From JAHJCW01 sp965369995 (GTDB taxonomy: Bacteria; Fidelibacterota; Marinisomatia; Marinisomatales; JAHJCW01): a stretch of 30,141 nt of DNA. Of the stretch, positions 1 through 8,957 are shown in pieces (the first letter of the stretch is position 1; the number at the start of each line of letters is the position of its first letter). The stretch lies in NCBI GenBank assembly GCA_965369995.1, contig CBDURO010000019.1, forward strand, positions 1 through 30,141. The letters run 5' to 3'. The notes below the pieces were generated by a model. It did no database searches and was not told where the DNA came from. It saw only the letters and a list, made by a program, of their open reading frames with translations. Made by a program: the position numbers and the translations under genes.

Positions 1-1307
1 TTTGATTGACTTGCTGTTTTCATTAGTGCTTCGCGTACCATCATTGGTGTCCAAGTGGGGTGTGCGCTCAGTAATACTGCTGTCGCTCCGGCTACTAATG
101 GAGTAGCTAAGGAAGTTCCTGAACCAAATCCATAACCTACATTACCAAAAGCTGACACAGTTAGAACACCCCGTGCACATACTTCAGGTTTAATTCTACC
201 GTCAAAAGAAGGACCACGTGAACTAAAACCCGATATTATTCCCAAACTATCAACAGCACCAACAGCTATTACTGAATCGGCATCAGCAGGTGCAATGATA
301 TGGTTCCACGGGTCACCATTCTCATTTCCTGCCGCAGTTACACATACCATACCCAAACTTGCCGCGATATCAACTGCTATTGTTGTAACAGCAGTGTTAC
401 CATCCATATCTTCCCAAACGTACCAATCGGTGTAACCGATCGATGACGACATTACATCGGCTCCCAACGCTTCTCCCCATTCTAAACCACGTACATAATT
501 ATCTTCTTCAATTTGAATTTCTTGATCCAAGATTTCTGTTTTTGCCAATAGAAAATCAGCTTTGAACGCAGGTCCGATCAGTGAACCGGGAGCATATCCT
601 GCGAGCGTAGAAAAGGTTGAGGTTCCATGATTGTGCTGACCCGAAGGATCACCATCTTCATTTTTTGTAATTGAATCATCGTTTATAAAATCCCATTCAG
701 CTATCACATTTAACGAATCAAAAACCGGATGATCTAAATTATATCCTGTGTCTAACATTAAAACAGTTACACCTTGACCATAATATCCGGTATCGTGTGC
801 CTTAGGTACATTTATTTGCTCTAATTGTTCTAATGCTGCTCCGTAATCAATATCACTAGTTGATTCAATTTTCCGTAAACTTTTAGTAGGTTGTGATTCC
901 TCTAAATTTCTTCGATGAAATTGATTCACAGGTTTAATATCCTTAATAAATGGCATAAAAGATATTTCAATCAATTCGTTTTCCGTACATTCAATAGAAA
1001 TCGCATTTAACCATCTGCTTTGATGCCTAAGTTTTGCTCCGGTATTTAATACTTTGTTTACGTAATCATCAGATGGATTTAGATCGTACCAATCGTAACT
1101 TTTATTTGGATTTACTTTATTCCGTCTTTTTAAAGCTTTCTGTGATATAAATTGTTTCTTAATGCTCTTACTTTTATCAACAAAGTATATCCATGCATGG
1201 TATTTGCCATTATCTCTAATGGCTGTATCCATGTTTTGCAAGCAAGACACTTGTGCTTCAGCAAAAACCGATAATACAAAAATTATTGTTAAAATGTTTT
1301 TATACAT
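1..1307 (-). CDS. Secreted S8 (subtilisin-like) serine peptidase, partial at C-terminus
   Basis: Reading the minus strand from an ATG at 1307 gives about 435 residues before the window edge; the stop lies outside. Residues 1-18 form a signal peptide (MYKNILTIIFVLSVFAEA), so the protein is exported. Residues about 35-135 look like an I9-type propeptide region. The catalytic triad is visible: Asp near 186 in MLDTGYNLDHP, His near 227 in HNHGTSTFSTLAG, and Ser near 399 in GTSLATPLVAGA; the oxyanion Asn lies in TAAGNENGD near 327. This is a complete subtilase catalytic core. The C-terminal extension, which would show any secretion-sorting or adhesion domain, is not in the window. The gene lies downstream of the malic enzyme, separated by a strong terminator, so it is probably transcribed separately. 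The family is certain, the substrate unknown. Confidence 0.93.
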   Translation of the reverse strand, partial: MYKNILTIIFVLSVFAEAQVSCLQNMDTAIRDNGKYHAWIYFVDKSKSIKKQFISQKALKRRNKVNPNKSYDWYDLNPSDDYVNKVLNTGAKLRHQSRWLNAISIECTENELIEISFMPFIKDIKPVNQFHRRNLEESQPTKSLRKIESTSDIDYGAALEQLEQINVPKAHDTGYYGQGVTVLMLDTGYNLDHPVFDSLNVIAEWDFINDDSITKNEDGDPSGQHNHGTSTFSTLAGYAPGSLIGPAFKADFLLAKTEILDQEIQIEEDNYVRGLEWGEALGADVMSSSIGYTDWYVWEDMDGNTAVTTIAVDIAASLGMVCVTAAGNENGDPWNHIIAPADADSVIAVGAVDSLGIISGFSSRGPSFDGRIKPEVCARGVLTVSAFGNVGYGFGSGTSLATPLVAGATAVLLSAHPTWTPMMVREALMKTASQS

Positions 1308-1386
1308 AATTTCACTAATTAAATTATTCTATATCTTATAAGTTCACAATTATTTATGAATCAATCAAACAGAAGTTTTTAAAACA

Positions 1387-1411
1387 AAAAACCCGGATAA
1401 CCGGGTTTTTT
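1387..1411 (-). terminator. Rho-independent terminator downstream of malic enzyme (bidirectional)
   Basis: A perfect 10-bp inverted repeat (AAAAACCCGG / CCGGGTTTTT) with a 4-base ATAA loop. It carries a T tract on either strand and sits about 30 bases past the stop of the malic enzyme gene and 80 bases before the peptidase start. Confidence 0.88.
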
Positions 1412-1438
1412 CAATCGCTCAGTATTGTGCTTCAATTA

Positions 1439-3700
1439 CTATTTACAAAATTCACCGGATTGGGCATCCAATACGGTAATTGCTGTCATATTTACAATTT
1501 CCTCAACCGTACTGGCAAAGGCTTGAAGTAAATGCACCGGCTTTGACATGCCCATTAAAATCGGACCAATGGCAGTTGCTCCGCCTAATTGCGTTAGTAA
1601 CTTATAGGCCGTATTACCGGACATCAAATCAGGAAATATTAGAACATTTGCTTCGGTTTGCAGGACTGAAAAGGGATAGTGCTTTTGTAGTATTTCCGTT
1701 GATACTGCCACATCGGCATGCATGCCGCCTTCGACCACTAAATTCGGATTACTCGCTCTGATAAGTTCTACCGCTTTAACAACCTTATCATATTGAGGAT
1801 GTCGTACACTACCAAAATTACTGAAACTCAATAGTGCCATACGCGGTTCAATACCGAGCCGTTTACTATACTCAGCAGTTAATAACGCTATTTCAGCTAA
1901 TGTTTCAGCATCCGGATCAATATTAACAGTAATATCCGCCAACACTTTTAATTTATTTTTAAAGACCAATAAATACATCCCGGCAACATGCTTGACTCCC
2001 TCGCAAGTTTTTAATATTTTCAAGGCCGGACGTAATGTATCCGCATAATCCTGTGATACACCTGAAACCATACCATCGGCATGACCTTTACGTACCATCA
2101 TTGGTCCAAAAAAGTTTTCTTGACACATCCTTTTTGCAGCTCTGCGGCGCGTCATTCCTTTTCGTTGGCGTATTTGATACACTTCTTGGGTATAGTCTTC
2201 ATAATGAGGAGAATCCGACGGATTGATGATCTCTACGCCATCTAACTTTATACGTAACCGCTTTGCTTCAGCTTTAATCTTGTCGGGATCACCTAATAAA
2301 ATAGGAATTGCTATTTTTTCGGAGATTATTTGACTACTTGCGCGAATGATTCTTTCCGATGTGCCTTCCGGAAATACAATTCTTTTAGGATCTTTTTTAG
2401 CTTTATGAATGATGGTACGCATTAATTCACGACCTCGACCTAGTCGAGCTTCCAATTGATCTCTATACTCATCAATATCAATAATTTTCTCGGCTACGCC
2501 CGAATCCATCGCTGCTTGCGCGACAGCAGAAGCTTCCCAAATTAATACTCTCGGGTCAAAAGGTTTTGGAATTATGTAATCCGGTCCAAATTCAAGATGG
2601 GTGGCTCCATAGACACTCATCACTTCATCAGGAACATCTTCCTTAGCAAGTTTTGCTAATGCTTTTGATGCGGCAATTTTCATTTCTTCATTAATTATTT
2701 TTGCCTGAACGTCCAAAGCTCCACGAAATATGAATGGAAACCCTAAAACATTATTTACTTGGTTGGGAAAATCAGAACGACCTGTAGCCATAATCACATC
2801 GTCCCGTGCTGCTTTTGCATCCGGATAAGTTATTTCAGGATCAGGATTTGCCATTGCAAAAATTATTGGATTATCCGCCATGGATTTTACCATCTCTTGT
2901 GAGACAAGTCCGGCTCGCGATAATCCAACAAATACATCAGCATCTACCATTGCCGCTTTGAGAGTACGTAATTTTGTATTAACAGCAAACTTTTCTTTGT
3001 ACTTGTTCATTCCCTCCTTGCGACCTTTATAAATAACACCCTTACTATCACACATAATAATATTCTCGAGTTTTACTCCAAATCGCAGATAATGCGTAGC
3101 ACAGGCAATAGCTGATGCACCAGCTCCACTAATTACAATTCTAATCTCGTTCATCTTTTTATTAGCCAGTTCTACTGCATTCATCAAAGCCGCTGCCGAA
3201 ATAATAGCCGTTCCATGTTGGTCATCGTGGAACACGGGAATATTCATTGCTTTAATTAATCGTTTTTCAATCTCAAAACATTCAGGGGCTTTTATATCTT
3301 CCAAATTTATTCCGCCAAATGTCGGTTCCATTATTTTAACAGCATTAACAATTTCATCAATATCTTTTGTATCTAATTCGATATCAAATACATCAATATC
3401 GGCAAACCGTTTAAATAATACTCCCTTCCCTTCCATTACCGGTTTCCCGGCTAATGCACCGATATCGCCCAATCCCAATACAGCTGTACCATTAGATACA
3501 ACTGCTACAAGATTAGAGCGTGCGGTATAAATATTTGCAAGATTCGGATCTTTCTCAATCTCGAGACAGGGTTCTGCTACCCCCGGTGTGTACGCAAGTG
3601 ATAAATCACGTTGAGTAACACAAGGTTTTGTTGCAACTACTTCTATCTTTCCGGCACGACCGGTGGAATGATAGTCTAAAGCTTCTTTTTTAGTTATCAT
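1439..3700 (-). CDS. maeB: NADP-dependent malic enzyme with C-terminal phosphotransacetylase-like domain
   Basis: Oxidatively decarboxylates malate to pyruvate with reduction of NAD(P)+ in the cytoplasm. At 753 residues it has the usual length of MaeB-type enzymes. The N-terminal malic domain shows YTPGVAEPC (Tyr site near residue 37), LGLGDIGALAGKPVMEGKG with the catalytic Lys, and FHDDQHGTAI for metal binding. The NAD-binding domain has GAGASAIA. From about residue 425 (IVFPEGTSERIIRAS) to the end is a phosphotransacetylase-like domain, which in MaeB is generally regulatory (acetyl-CoA sensing) rather than catalytic. The ATG is supported by AGAGG about 5 bases upstream. It is separated from the phosphonate operon by 129 bases, so I do not consider it part of that operon, although both draw on the PEP/pyruvate pool. 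Confidence 0.96.
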   Translation of the reverse strand: MITKKEALDYHSTGRAGKIEVVATKPCVTQRDLSLAYTPGVAEPCLEIEKDPNLANIYTARSNLVAVVSNGTAVLGLGDIGALAGKPVMEGKGVLFKRFADIDVFDIELDTKDIDEIVNAVKIMEPTFGGINLEDIKAPECFEIEKRLIKAMNIPVFHDDQHGTAIISAAALMNAVELANKKMNEIRIVISGAGASAIACATHYLRFGVKLENIIMCDSKGVIYKGRKEGMNKYKEKFAVNTKLRTLKAAMVDADVFVGLSRAGLVSQEMVKSMADNPIIFAMANPDPEITYPDAKAARDDVIMATGRSDFPNQVNNVLGFPFIFRGALDVQAKIINEEMKIAASKALAKLAKEDVPDEVMSVYGATHLEFGPDYIIPKPFDPRVLIWEASAVAQAAMDSGVAEKIIDIDEYRDQLEARLGRGRELMRTIIHKAKKDPKRIVFPEGTSERIIRASSQIISEKIAIPILLGDPDKIKAEAKRLRIKLDGVEIINPSDSPHYEDYTQEVYQIRQRKGMTRRRAAKRMCQENFFGPMMVRKGHADGMVSGVSQDYADTLRPALKILKTCEGVKHVAGMYLLVFKNKLKVLADITVNIDPDAETLAEIALLTAEYSKRLGIEPRMALLSFSNFGSVRHPQYDKVVKAVELIRASNPNLVVEGGMHADVAVSTEILQKHYPFSVLQTEANVLIFPDLMSGNTAYKLLTQLGGATAIGPILMGMSKPVHLLQAFASTVEEIVNMTAITVLDAQSGEFCK

Positions 3701-3829
3701 AATATCCTCTTTTTAGGAAAAATCTTTTAAAATTGACTACAAAATTTAACAGTATTAAATAATAAAAAACGAGTAAAACAGGATTTATTTGTCCACTATT
3801 ATTTATTTGAATTAGACAGTTAAAAAATA

Positions 3830-4507
3830 TCAGTTTTTTATTGAATAGAACGTCTTATAGATTTGCTGCATCCTTCCTACGGTCATACCGATTCCGTATA
3901 TTATTATGCAATAGAATAATATATTTGATTTAAAGAGCCAATCTATAATAGCTAAAATCGTAATAACATTCATTGAATCCGGATAGCGAAACAGAGACTT
4001 GAAAAAACCATGTCTTGCAAGCCTTAAGTCACCATCTTCATTAGTAATTAATTTTTCCAGCTTCAAACTAAAAAGTCCCGCCAAAAAACCCATGATAAGT
4101 GTAATGATTTCCCCCTGTAGCAAATATAGTCCTAACCCCAATCCAAAAAAGTAAAATGGAATGACTATCATATGGCCTATTAAATCTAAAAACTTGCCTC
4201 TCTCGGATTGTTGATTCTTCCATCTTGCAACTTCTCCATCACTATTATCCATTATAAATCCAAGCTGTAAAAATAGTGCACCTAACACAAATCTTCCATA
4301 AGCAAATAACACAGCGCCAATTATACCGCATATTTCCTGGATAATTGTAACATGATTAGCACTTAGCGGGGTTCGAACAAAAAGCCATGTAAACCAAATT
4401 GAAATTGGACGAATAATGTATTTAGCATAAGGGTCAATTTCATTTGGGCGGCCAATAACTTTTTTAAGATTTTTGATAGTAGGCTTCATTTCTTTATTTA
4501 CATCCAT
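3830..4507 (-). CDS. CDP-alcohol phosphatidyltransferase family membrane protein
   Basis: A 225-residue integral membrane protein with several hydrophobic segments. It carries the CDP-alcohol phosphatidyltransferase signature: Asp87, Asp90-Gly91, Ala94-Arg95, Gly104, Asp108. The fourth, normally invariant aspartate is His112 here (GKFLDLIGH). The family moves a phospho-alcohol between a CDP donor and an alcohol acceptor at the membrane. As the last gene of the phosphonate operon, 15 bases after a TagB/F-like gene, it could join a CMP-activated phosphonate to a lipid alcohol such as diacylglycerol, giving a phosphonolipid; this is inference. A classical phospholipid role (e.g. with inositol phosphate or glycerol phosphate) cannot be excluded. 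The family is clear, the substrate unknown. Confidence 0.85.
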   Translation of the reverse strand: MDVNKEMKPTIKNLKKVIGRPNEIDPYAKYIIRPISIWFTWLFVRTPLSANHVTIIQEICGIIGAVLFAYGRFVLGALFLQLGFIMDNSDGEVARWKNQQSERGKFLDLIGHMIVIPFYFFGLGLGLYLLQGEIITLIMGFLAGLFSLKLEKLITNEDGDLRLARHGFFKSLFRYPDSMNVITILAIIDWLFKSNILFYCIIIYGIGMTVGRMQQIYKTFYSIKN

Positions 4508-4522
4508 ATTAAAATAGTTAAA

Positions 4523-5647
4523 TCAATTTACAATATTAAAATGAGTTCCTTCATCATATAATTTCTCAACCATTGTTTTTGCGCGTTGCGATGCATTTCC
4601 ATCTAATTTATAGAAATATTTATCGCGATCTTTTTTTGCTGCATTAATCATTTTTTGCGACGGATTAAGTGCTTTTGCGATTCCTGCACTTAAATCATCG
4701 GGTGAACCGACATGTACAAATGAGTCTTGCAGAAACTTTTGTCTTTCCTCAACTAATAATCTCTGACCATCGGTATGACGTATTTGAGTATCATCTATAT
4801 CATAAATTACACCAATTTTACCGGTAGCTAAAAATTCCGTGATTGCACCAGATGCCTCAGACACTAAAGTATCGGCAATATATAAATATGGAATAATACT
4901 ATAAGATCCAAATGGGATTATGACAGCATGATCATATTTTTTTATGCGTCGTTCAAATATTTTATGCTGACTATGACGTGCATATTTCCCCAACCAAGCA
5001 TAATGGTGGAGTTTTATTACCAAATTATAATTTTGAGTAGCCTCAAATATTGCATCTTTTAAATCATAAACACTTGTTGGTTTATAAGTAGGAGCATACA
5101 AAACTGTTTGTTTATTTGTATCTAATCCTAAATATCTTATAATTTTTTCTTTATCAAATAATCCTGTTTGAAATAGTGGATCAAGTTTTGGGTAACCGAT
5201 CTTATATACTTCCGAGTTATAAATACTCCCTGATTTTTCTAATTGTTTCACAGCATATTCACTTTCAGCAAAAATGATATATTTGTTTGGTTTGTGTTTT
5301 TCCAATTCTCGATAAGTCACGGTTTTTGTGAATGTTAAACCATGATAGAGCATACACAATAATACCTTACCATATTTTTTTTCATCAATCACATCCGGAA
5401 TAATTACAATATCAAAATGCTCATTTTCATCGGAAATACGAACATTCTTTTGTAGTGATCCTGTCAATGCTTCGTTTGATTCTTTTTTATTAAATATACC
5501 AAATTTTCTAGTTACTTCATTAGTAAGTGATACAGCAACATCATATTGTGAGTCGGAACTAAAAATATCTATTAATGGATCGTATGCTGCCTTATGGTAA
5601 AGATAGAGCATTTTAAATAGAATTTTAGTTTTTCCCATTGAAATCAC
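4523..5647 (-). CDS. CDP-glycerol glycerophosphotransferase (TagB/TagF)-like protein 2
   Basis: 374 residues with the glycosyltransferase-like fold motifs of TagB/TagF enzymes, which transfer glycerol phosphate from CDP-glycerol in teichoic-acid-type polymer synthesis. Visible are the N-side His102 in LYHGLTF, GYPKLDP at 151-157, YAPTYKP at 184-190, and KLHH at 212-215. The usual T-D-x-S-S donor-phosphate motif is replaced by SEASG at 263-267, so donor binding may differ. The listed start is a GTG directly after the upstream TAA, with AGGA 4 bases before it; an ATG three codons later (5638) is an alternative. It shares GxPKLDPLF and YAPT with the preceding gene, so the two are paralogues. In this operon a CMP-phosphonate is a plausible donor in place of CDP-glycerol; this is inference. 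Confidence 0.85.
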   Translation of the reverse strand: MISMGKTKILFKMLYLYHKAAYDPLIDIFSSDSQYDVAVSLTNEVTRKFGIFNKKESNEALTGSLQKNVRISDENEHFDIVIIPDVIDEKKYGKVLLCMLYHGLTFTKTVTYRELEKHKPNKYIIFAESEYAVKQLEKSGSIYNSEVYKIGYPKLDPLFQTGLFDKEKIIRYLGLDTNKQTVLYAPTYKPTSVYDLKDAIFEATQNYNLVIKLHHYAWLGKYARHSQHKIFERRIKKYDHAVIIPFGSYSIIPYLYIADTLVSEASGAITEFLATGKIGVIYDIDDTQIRHTDGQRLLVEERQKFLQDSFVHVGSPDDLSAGIAKALNPSQKMINAAKKDRDKYFYKLDGNASQRAKTMVEKLYDEGTHFNIVN

Positions 5648-6700
5648 TTAATCCTGAAGCACCTTTTTTATTTTACGATTTCGTATCCAATTTTTTGGCT
5701 TTTGTTTCAACTGACTAAATATATTTTCGGAAATCATATCATTAATTGTATTGATCACACATTCTGATGATCTACCATCTTTGTAGGAATGAATTTCATT
5801 TAAGTAAAACTGACGGTTCTCTGAAAATTCTGTTGGATCTAACAATGATCTAGTTATTGCTCCAAGTAAGTCCTTTTCATCTATAATATTAATTCCTTTA
5901 TCAGTACGCGCAATTGCTTTATAAGTGATAATTGGACGATCCAAAGGTAAAAATTCATAGGCTACTGAAGATGTGTCCGTAATTAAAATATCACTAATAA
6001 TAAAGTAAGGCAGTATGTTGTTTTCATCAACTATTTTAAATGTGTCACTGACTAAATCACGATATTTATTCTGAATCTTTTTATCCATGAGGGTATGGAA
6101 TTTTATTAACCACTGATACCTATCCTTTAATTTTTTAATCTCAGCCAATAATGCATTAGCAGACGTATATTTAGGTGGGAATGTTGGTGCATATAGTAAA
6201 ATCGGTTTATTAAGATCAAATCCAATTTCTTTAATTAATTTTTTATCTGAGTTTAGGTCAGAATTTATTATAGTAAATAATGGGTCAAGTTTAGGCCATC
6301 CGGTTTCTTTAACTGTAAAGTATTTGTACTTTTTGGCAAGTTGTTTGAATCGTTTTGTCGATTCTGGACCATGAGTACAATATAAATCAAATTGACCATT
6401 AATATTATAAAATCCCTTTACTTCGTCATCCATACCATGAAAAATTTGTACCTTAATACCGGGCCAGTAATTCGGAACAATATTGCCGGGGACTAATACT
6501 GCATCAGGGTTATATGCTATCACGTCTTCAGTAGTTTTTAATAATTTCCCATTTGGAATAATATCAGAAGCAGTACTAGCTGTAAACCAAGCAGTTTCGC
6601 CTCTATTGGAGCTACTAATAAATTGATCAATTGGCTCCAGGATTGAAAATGAATAAGGTTTTGTAACAAAAAATAGATATCTAAGCCTGTCAGCAGACAT
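5648..6700 (-). CDS. CDP-glycerol glycerophosphotransferase (TagB/TagF)-like protein 1
   Basis: 350 residues, TagB/TagF family. Visible motifs are His88 in IFHGMDDE, GWPKLDPLF from 124, LLYAPTFPP from 168, KFH at 200-202, and the canonical TDTSSVAYEF at 241-250 followed by DRPIITY. These correspond to the nucleotide and phosphate binding elements of glycerophosphotransferases, so this copy looks catalytically competent. It starts 5 bases after the alcohol dehydrogenase stop and ends immediately before the second TagB/F-like gene. No signal peptide or transmembrane helix is evident; family members act at the cytoplasmic face of the membrane. The polymer and donor are unknown. Context suggests CMP-hydroxyethylphosphonate as donor, but ordinary CDP-glycerol use remains possible, although no separate tagD is in the window. 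Confidence 0.87.
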   Translation of the reverse strand: MSADRLRYLFFVTKPYSFSILEPIDQFISSSNRGETAWFTASTASDIIPNGKLLKTTEDVIAYNPDAVLVPGNIVPNYWPGIKVQIFHGMDDEVKGFYNINGQFDLYCTHGPESTKRFKQLAKKYKYFTVKETGWPKLDPLFTIINSDLNSDKKLIKEIGFDLNKPILLYAPTFPPKYTSANALLAEIKKLKDRYQWLIKFHTLMDKKIQNKYRDLVSDTFKIVDENNILPYFIISDILITDTSSVAYEFLPLDRPIITYKAIARTDKGINIIDEKDLLGAITRSLLDPTEFSENRQFYLNEIHSYKDGRSSECVINTINDMISENIFSQLKQKPKNWIRNRKIKKVLQD

Positions 6701-6705
6701 TATAT

Positions 6706-7800
6706 TTAATAGATTTCTTTAAATACCCAAAGTATATCGTCGCTATTTAAATCAATAATATTATTTGCCATTCTACTTTTTGTAAAAGATCGTTCGGTAA
6801 TATCATCTAAATGTTCTTTACTAACATGCCAATCTTTCAATGTAAAAGCTACAATGTCCTTAGGAATGTCTAATATTAATTTCTCTAATTCTGAAAGGTT
6901 TTCAATTCCTATTTTATCAAAAAGTATATCCAATTGATTTTTTATTGCTTTTGCATTGATTCTCAATAACGGAATAATGGGCATTGAACAAGCTATACCA
7001 TGTGGAATACCATAGGAAATTGTCAAGGGATAGCTCATTGAATGTGCTGCTGCTGTTTTTGTATTTGAGAATGCCAATCCTGCTAAATTGGATGCTTTCA
7101 ATAATTTATTTCGTATTTCAACGTCTTGTAGATTCTTTTTTAATAGTTCAACATTTTGAAGAATAATACTTATTGCCTCAATTGCGTATTCAGTAGATTT
7201 TTGGTTAGCATTTTTATTCCAAATTGCTTCGAAACAATGGCTTAGTGCATCTAAAACTGTTGTAATTGACATCTCTAATGGCAGACACAAGGTAAGTGAG
7301 CCATCTAAGATTGCTACATCAGGATATAATTCAGGATATGCAATAGAATACTTCCGTTTTTCCGTCATATTCCAAATGGTACCCCACATTGTTACTTCAC
7401 TCGCGGTACCATGTGTTGTTGGAATAAATATTGCCGGTATCCGATGTGGAAATGGTGCTTCTATAGTGAACAATTCCTCCAATTTGTAAATTCCTGTTCC
7501 AATGGCTGTCATTACCGTTTTGGCAGTATCCATTACCGAGCCGCCCCCCAAAGCTATAACTCCATCGTAATTACTATTTCTACTAAAATCAATTGCACGT
7601 TGACAGCTTTCAAAAGTAGGGTTATTCTCTATATCATTAAAGATAATCCTTTCATCAAATATATTTAATAAACCATTTCGTTTAATATTACCAGAAGATG
7701 CAATAATTAATGGATTGTTAATATTAAGTTTAGAGATAGATTTAGTTAAAGCTGTTCGCCAATCATCAGTTTCAATTACTTTTACGGGATTATGATACAT
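6706..7800 (-). CDS. Iron-containing alcohol dehydrogenase, probable phosphonoacetaldehyde reductase (PhpC-like)
   Basis: 364 residues of the type III (iron) alcohol dehydrogenase family. The NAD(P)-binding GGGS is at 85-88 followed by MDTAKT. The metal ligands are visible as Asp184 and His188 (LDALSHCFEA), His253 (AAHSMSYPL) and His267 (GIPHGIA). It sits 23 bases downstream of phosphonopyruvate decarboxylase. In known phosphonate clusters (fosfomycin, phosphinothricin, FR-33289-type) such a dehydrogenase in this position reduces phosphonoacetaldehyde to 2-hydroxyethylphosphonate. The assignment of substrate rests on context; family membership rests on the motifs. There is no aminotransferase in the cluster that would make 2-aminoethylphosphonate instead. 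Confidence 0.88.
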   Translation of the reverse strand: MYHNPVKVIETDDWRTALTKSISKLNINNPLIIASSGNIKRNGLLNIFDERIIFNDIENNPTFESCQRAIDFSRNSNYDGVIALGGGSVMDTAKTVMTAIGTGIYKLEELFTIEAPFPHRIPAIFIPTTHGTASEVTMWGTIWNMTEKRKYSIAYPELYPDVAILDGSLTLCLPLEMSITTVLDALSHCFEAIWNKNANQKSTEYAIEAISIILQNVELLKKNLQDVEIRNKLLKASNLAGLAFSNTKTAAAHSMSYPLTISYGIPHGIACSMPIIPLLRINAKAIKNQLDILFDKIGIENLSELEKLILDIPKDIVAFTLKDWHVSKEHLDDITERSFTKSRMANNIIDLNSDDILWVFKEIY

Positions 7801-7823
7801 TTGAGTCAGATATAGATGAAATA

Positions 7824-8957
7824 TTAATTATTTTTTAAAAATTCAATCAAATTGCGTTTATTGTCTATCGGTTTTATGGTTGGTCGCCCCAAATCAGTTC
7901 TTGAGCCCGGTTTAAGTTTAATTTCTAAAAAATTGGGGCCGCTATTATTAAAAAAATCAGCTAGCTTTTTTAATAGTTCATCAAGGGTATTAATATTATT
8001 TATACTTTTATAATTTGTTGACTTAACAATGCCTTTGACATCTATCGAATCAATAGCTGTTTTTTGTCCGCCGACCGATTCGTGAACGTAATTATTCATC
8101 AATATATGGTAAAAATTACTCGGTTGAATTTTCCCAACGGTTGTTAAAGCACCTAAGTGCATTAACAATGCTCCGTCTCCATCAATACATATTACTTTTC
8201 TCTTAGGTTGTGCTAATGCTATACCTAAAGCGATTGAAGAACAATGTCCCATAGAACCAACCGTTAAAAAATCTTTAAAATGCGGTTCATTATTTTTTTT
8301 TCGTATTTCAAATATCTCACGTGAAGTTTTACCTGTTGTAGATACAACCACCGCATCATTTGGAATATGCTTTAATACAATTTCTAAAGCTTCTTCACGC
8401 GTCATTAAATCAGTTTCGGTTTTATCTTTAACAACATCATATTTTTCAAAAGTTCCTTTTTTTATTACAATCGCATATGGACGATTCTCAGTAATCGCTA
8501 CCTCAATTCCTTTTGTGATTTTCTGCTTCCATTCAGTATCATCAGCAGATATAATATCGTAAGGCAAATTAATTGAATCCATCAAATCTAATTGAACTTT
8601 ACCTTGTTTAATATGCTGCGGTTCATCCTTAACTCCGGGTTCGCCGCGCCATCCAATTAAAATTAGTATTGGAATTGAATACACTTCCGGGTCAGCAAGA
8701 GATAGCAATGGATTTATGGCGTTCCCTAAACCGGAATTTTGCATATAAACTAAAGCGATTTTGCCGGTACCAAGATGGTAACCAGTAGCTAAAGCAACAG
8801 CATTGCCTTCATTCGCTGCAATAATATGCATATCAGTTGATACATTATCATCAATACAAAGACATAATTGTTTTAAAAGTGAATCCGGTACACCTGTAAA
8901 AAAATCAACTTTATTATCGGTTAAGATCCGAAAAAATTGCAGCGGTTGAATGCCCAC
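7824..8957 (-). CDS. ppd: Phosphonopyruvate decarboxylase (ThDP-dependent)
   Basis: 377 residues. Decarboxylates phosphonopyruvate to phosphonoacetaldehyde, the irreversible step that pulls the unfavourable PEP mutase equilibrium. Seen are FTGVPDSLLKQL near the N-terminus, the ThDP-activating Glu at about 50 (AANEGNAVALATGY), and the C-terminal ThDP motif GDGALLMHLG at 260-269 ending with Asn-Asn at 288-289. Length and motif order match the phosphonopyruvate decarboxylase subfamily rather than full-length (about 550-residue) acetolactate synthase-type enzymes. The start is a GTG overlapping the PEP mutase stop by one base (TAGTG at 8955-8959), which indicates translational coupling of the mutase and decarboxylase. 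Cytoplasmic. Confidence 0.95.
   Translation of the reverse strand: MGIQPLQFFRILTDNKVDFFTGVPDSLLKQLCLCIDDNVSTDMHIIAANEGNAVALATGYHLGTGKIALVYMQNSGLGNAINPLLSLADPEVYSIPILILIGWRGEPGVKDEPQHIKQGKVQLDLMDSINLPYDIISADDTEWKQKITKGIEVAITENRPYAIVIKKGTFEKYDVVKDKTETDLMTREEALEIVLKHIPNDAVVVSTTGKTSREIFEIRKKNNEPHFKDFLTVGSMGHCSSIALGIALAQPKRKVICIDGDGALLMHLGALTTVGKIQPSNFYHILMNNYVHESVGGQKTAIDSIDVKGIVKSTNYKSINNINTLDELLKKLADFFNNSGPNFLEIKLKPGSRTDLGRPTIKPIDNKRNLIEFLKNN

Noticed and set aside
1439..3700. Malic enzyme as a member of the phosphonate operon, supplying precursor.
   Set aside because: It is separated by 129 bases from the last phosphonate gene, makes pyruvate rather than PEP, and is a common housekeeping gene with its own terminator.
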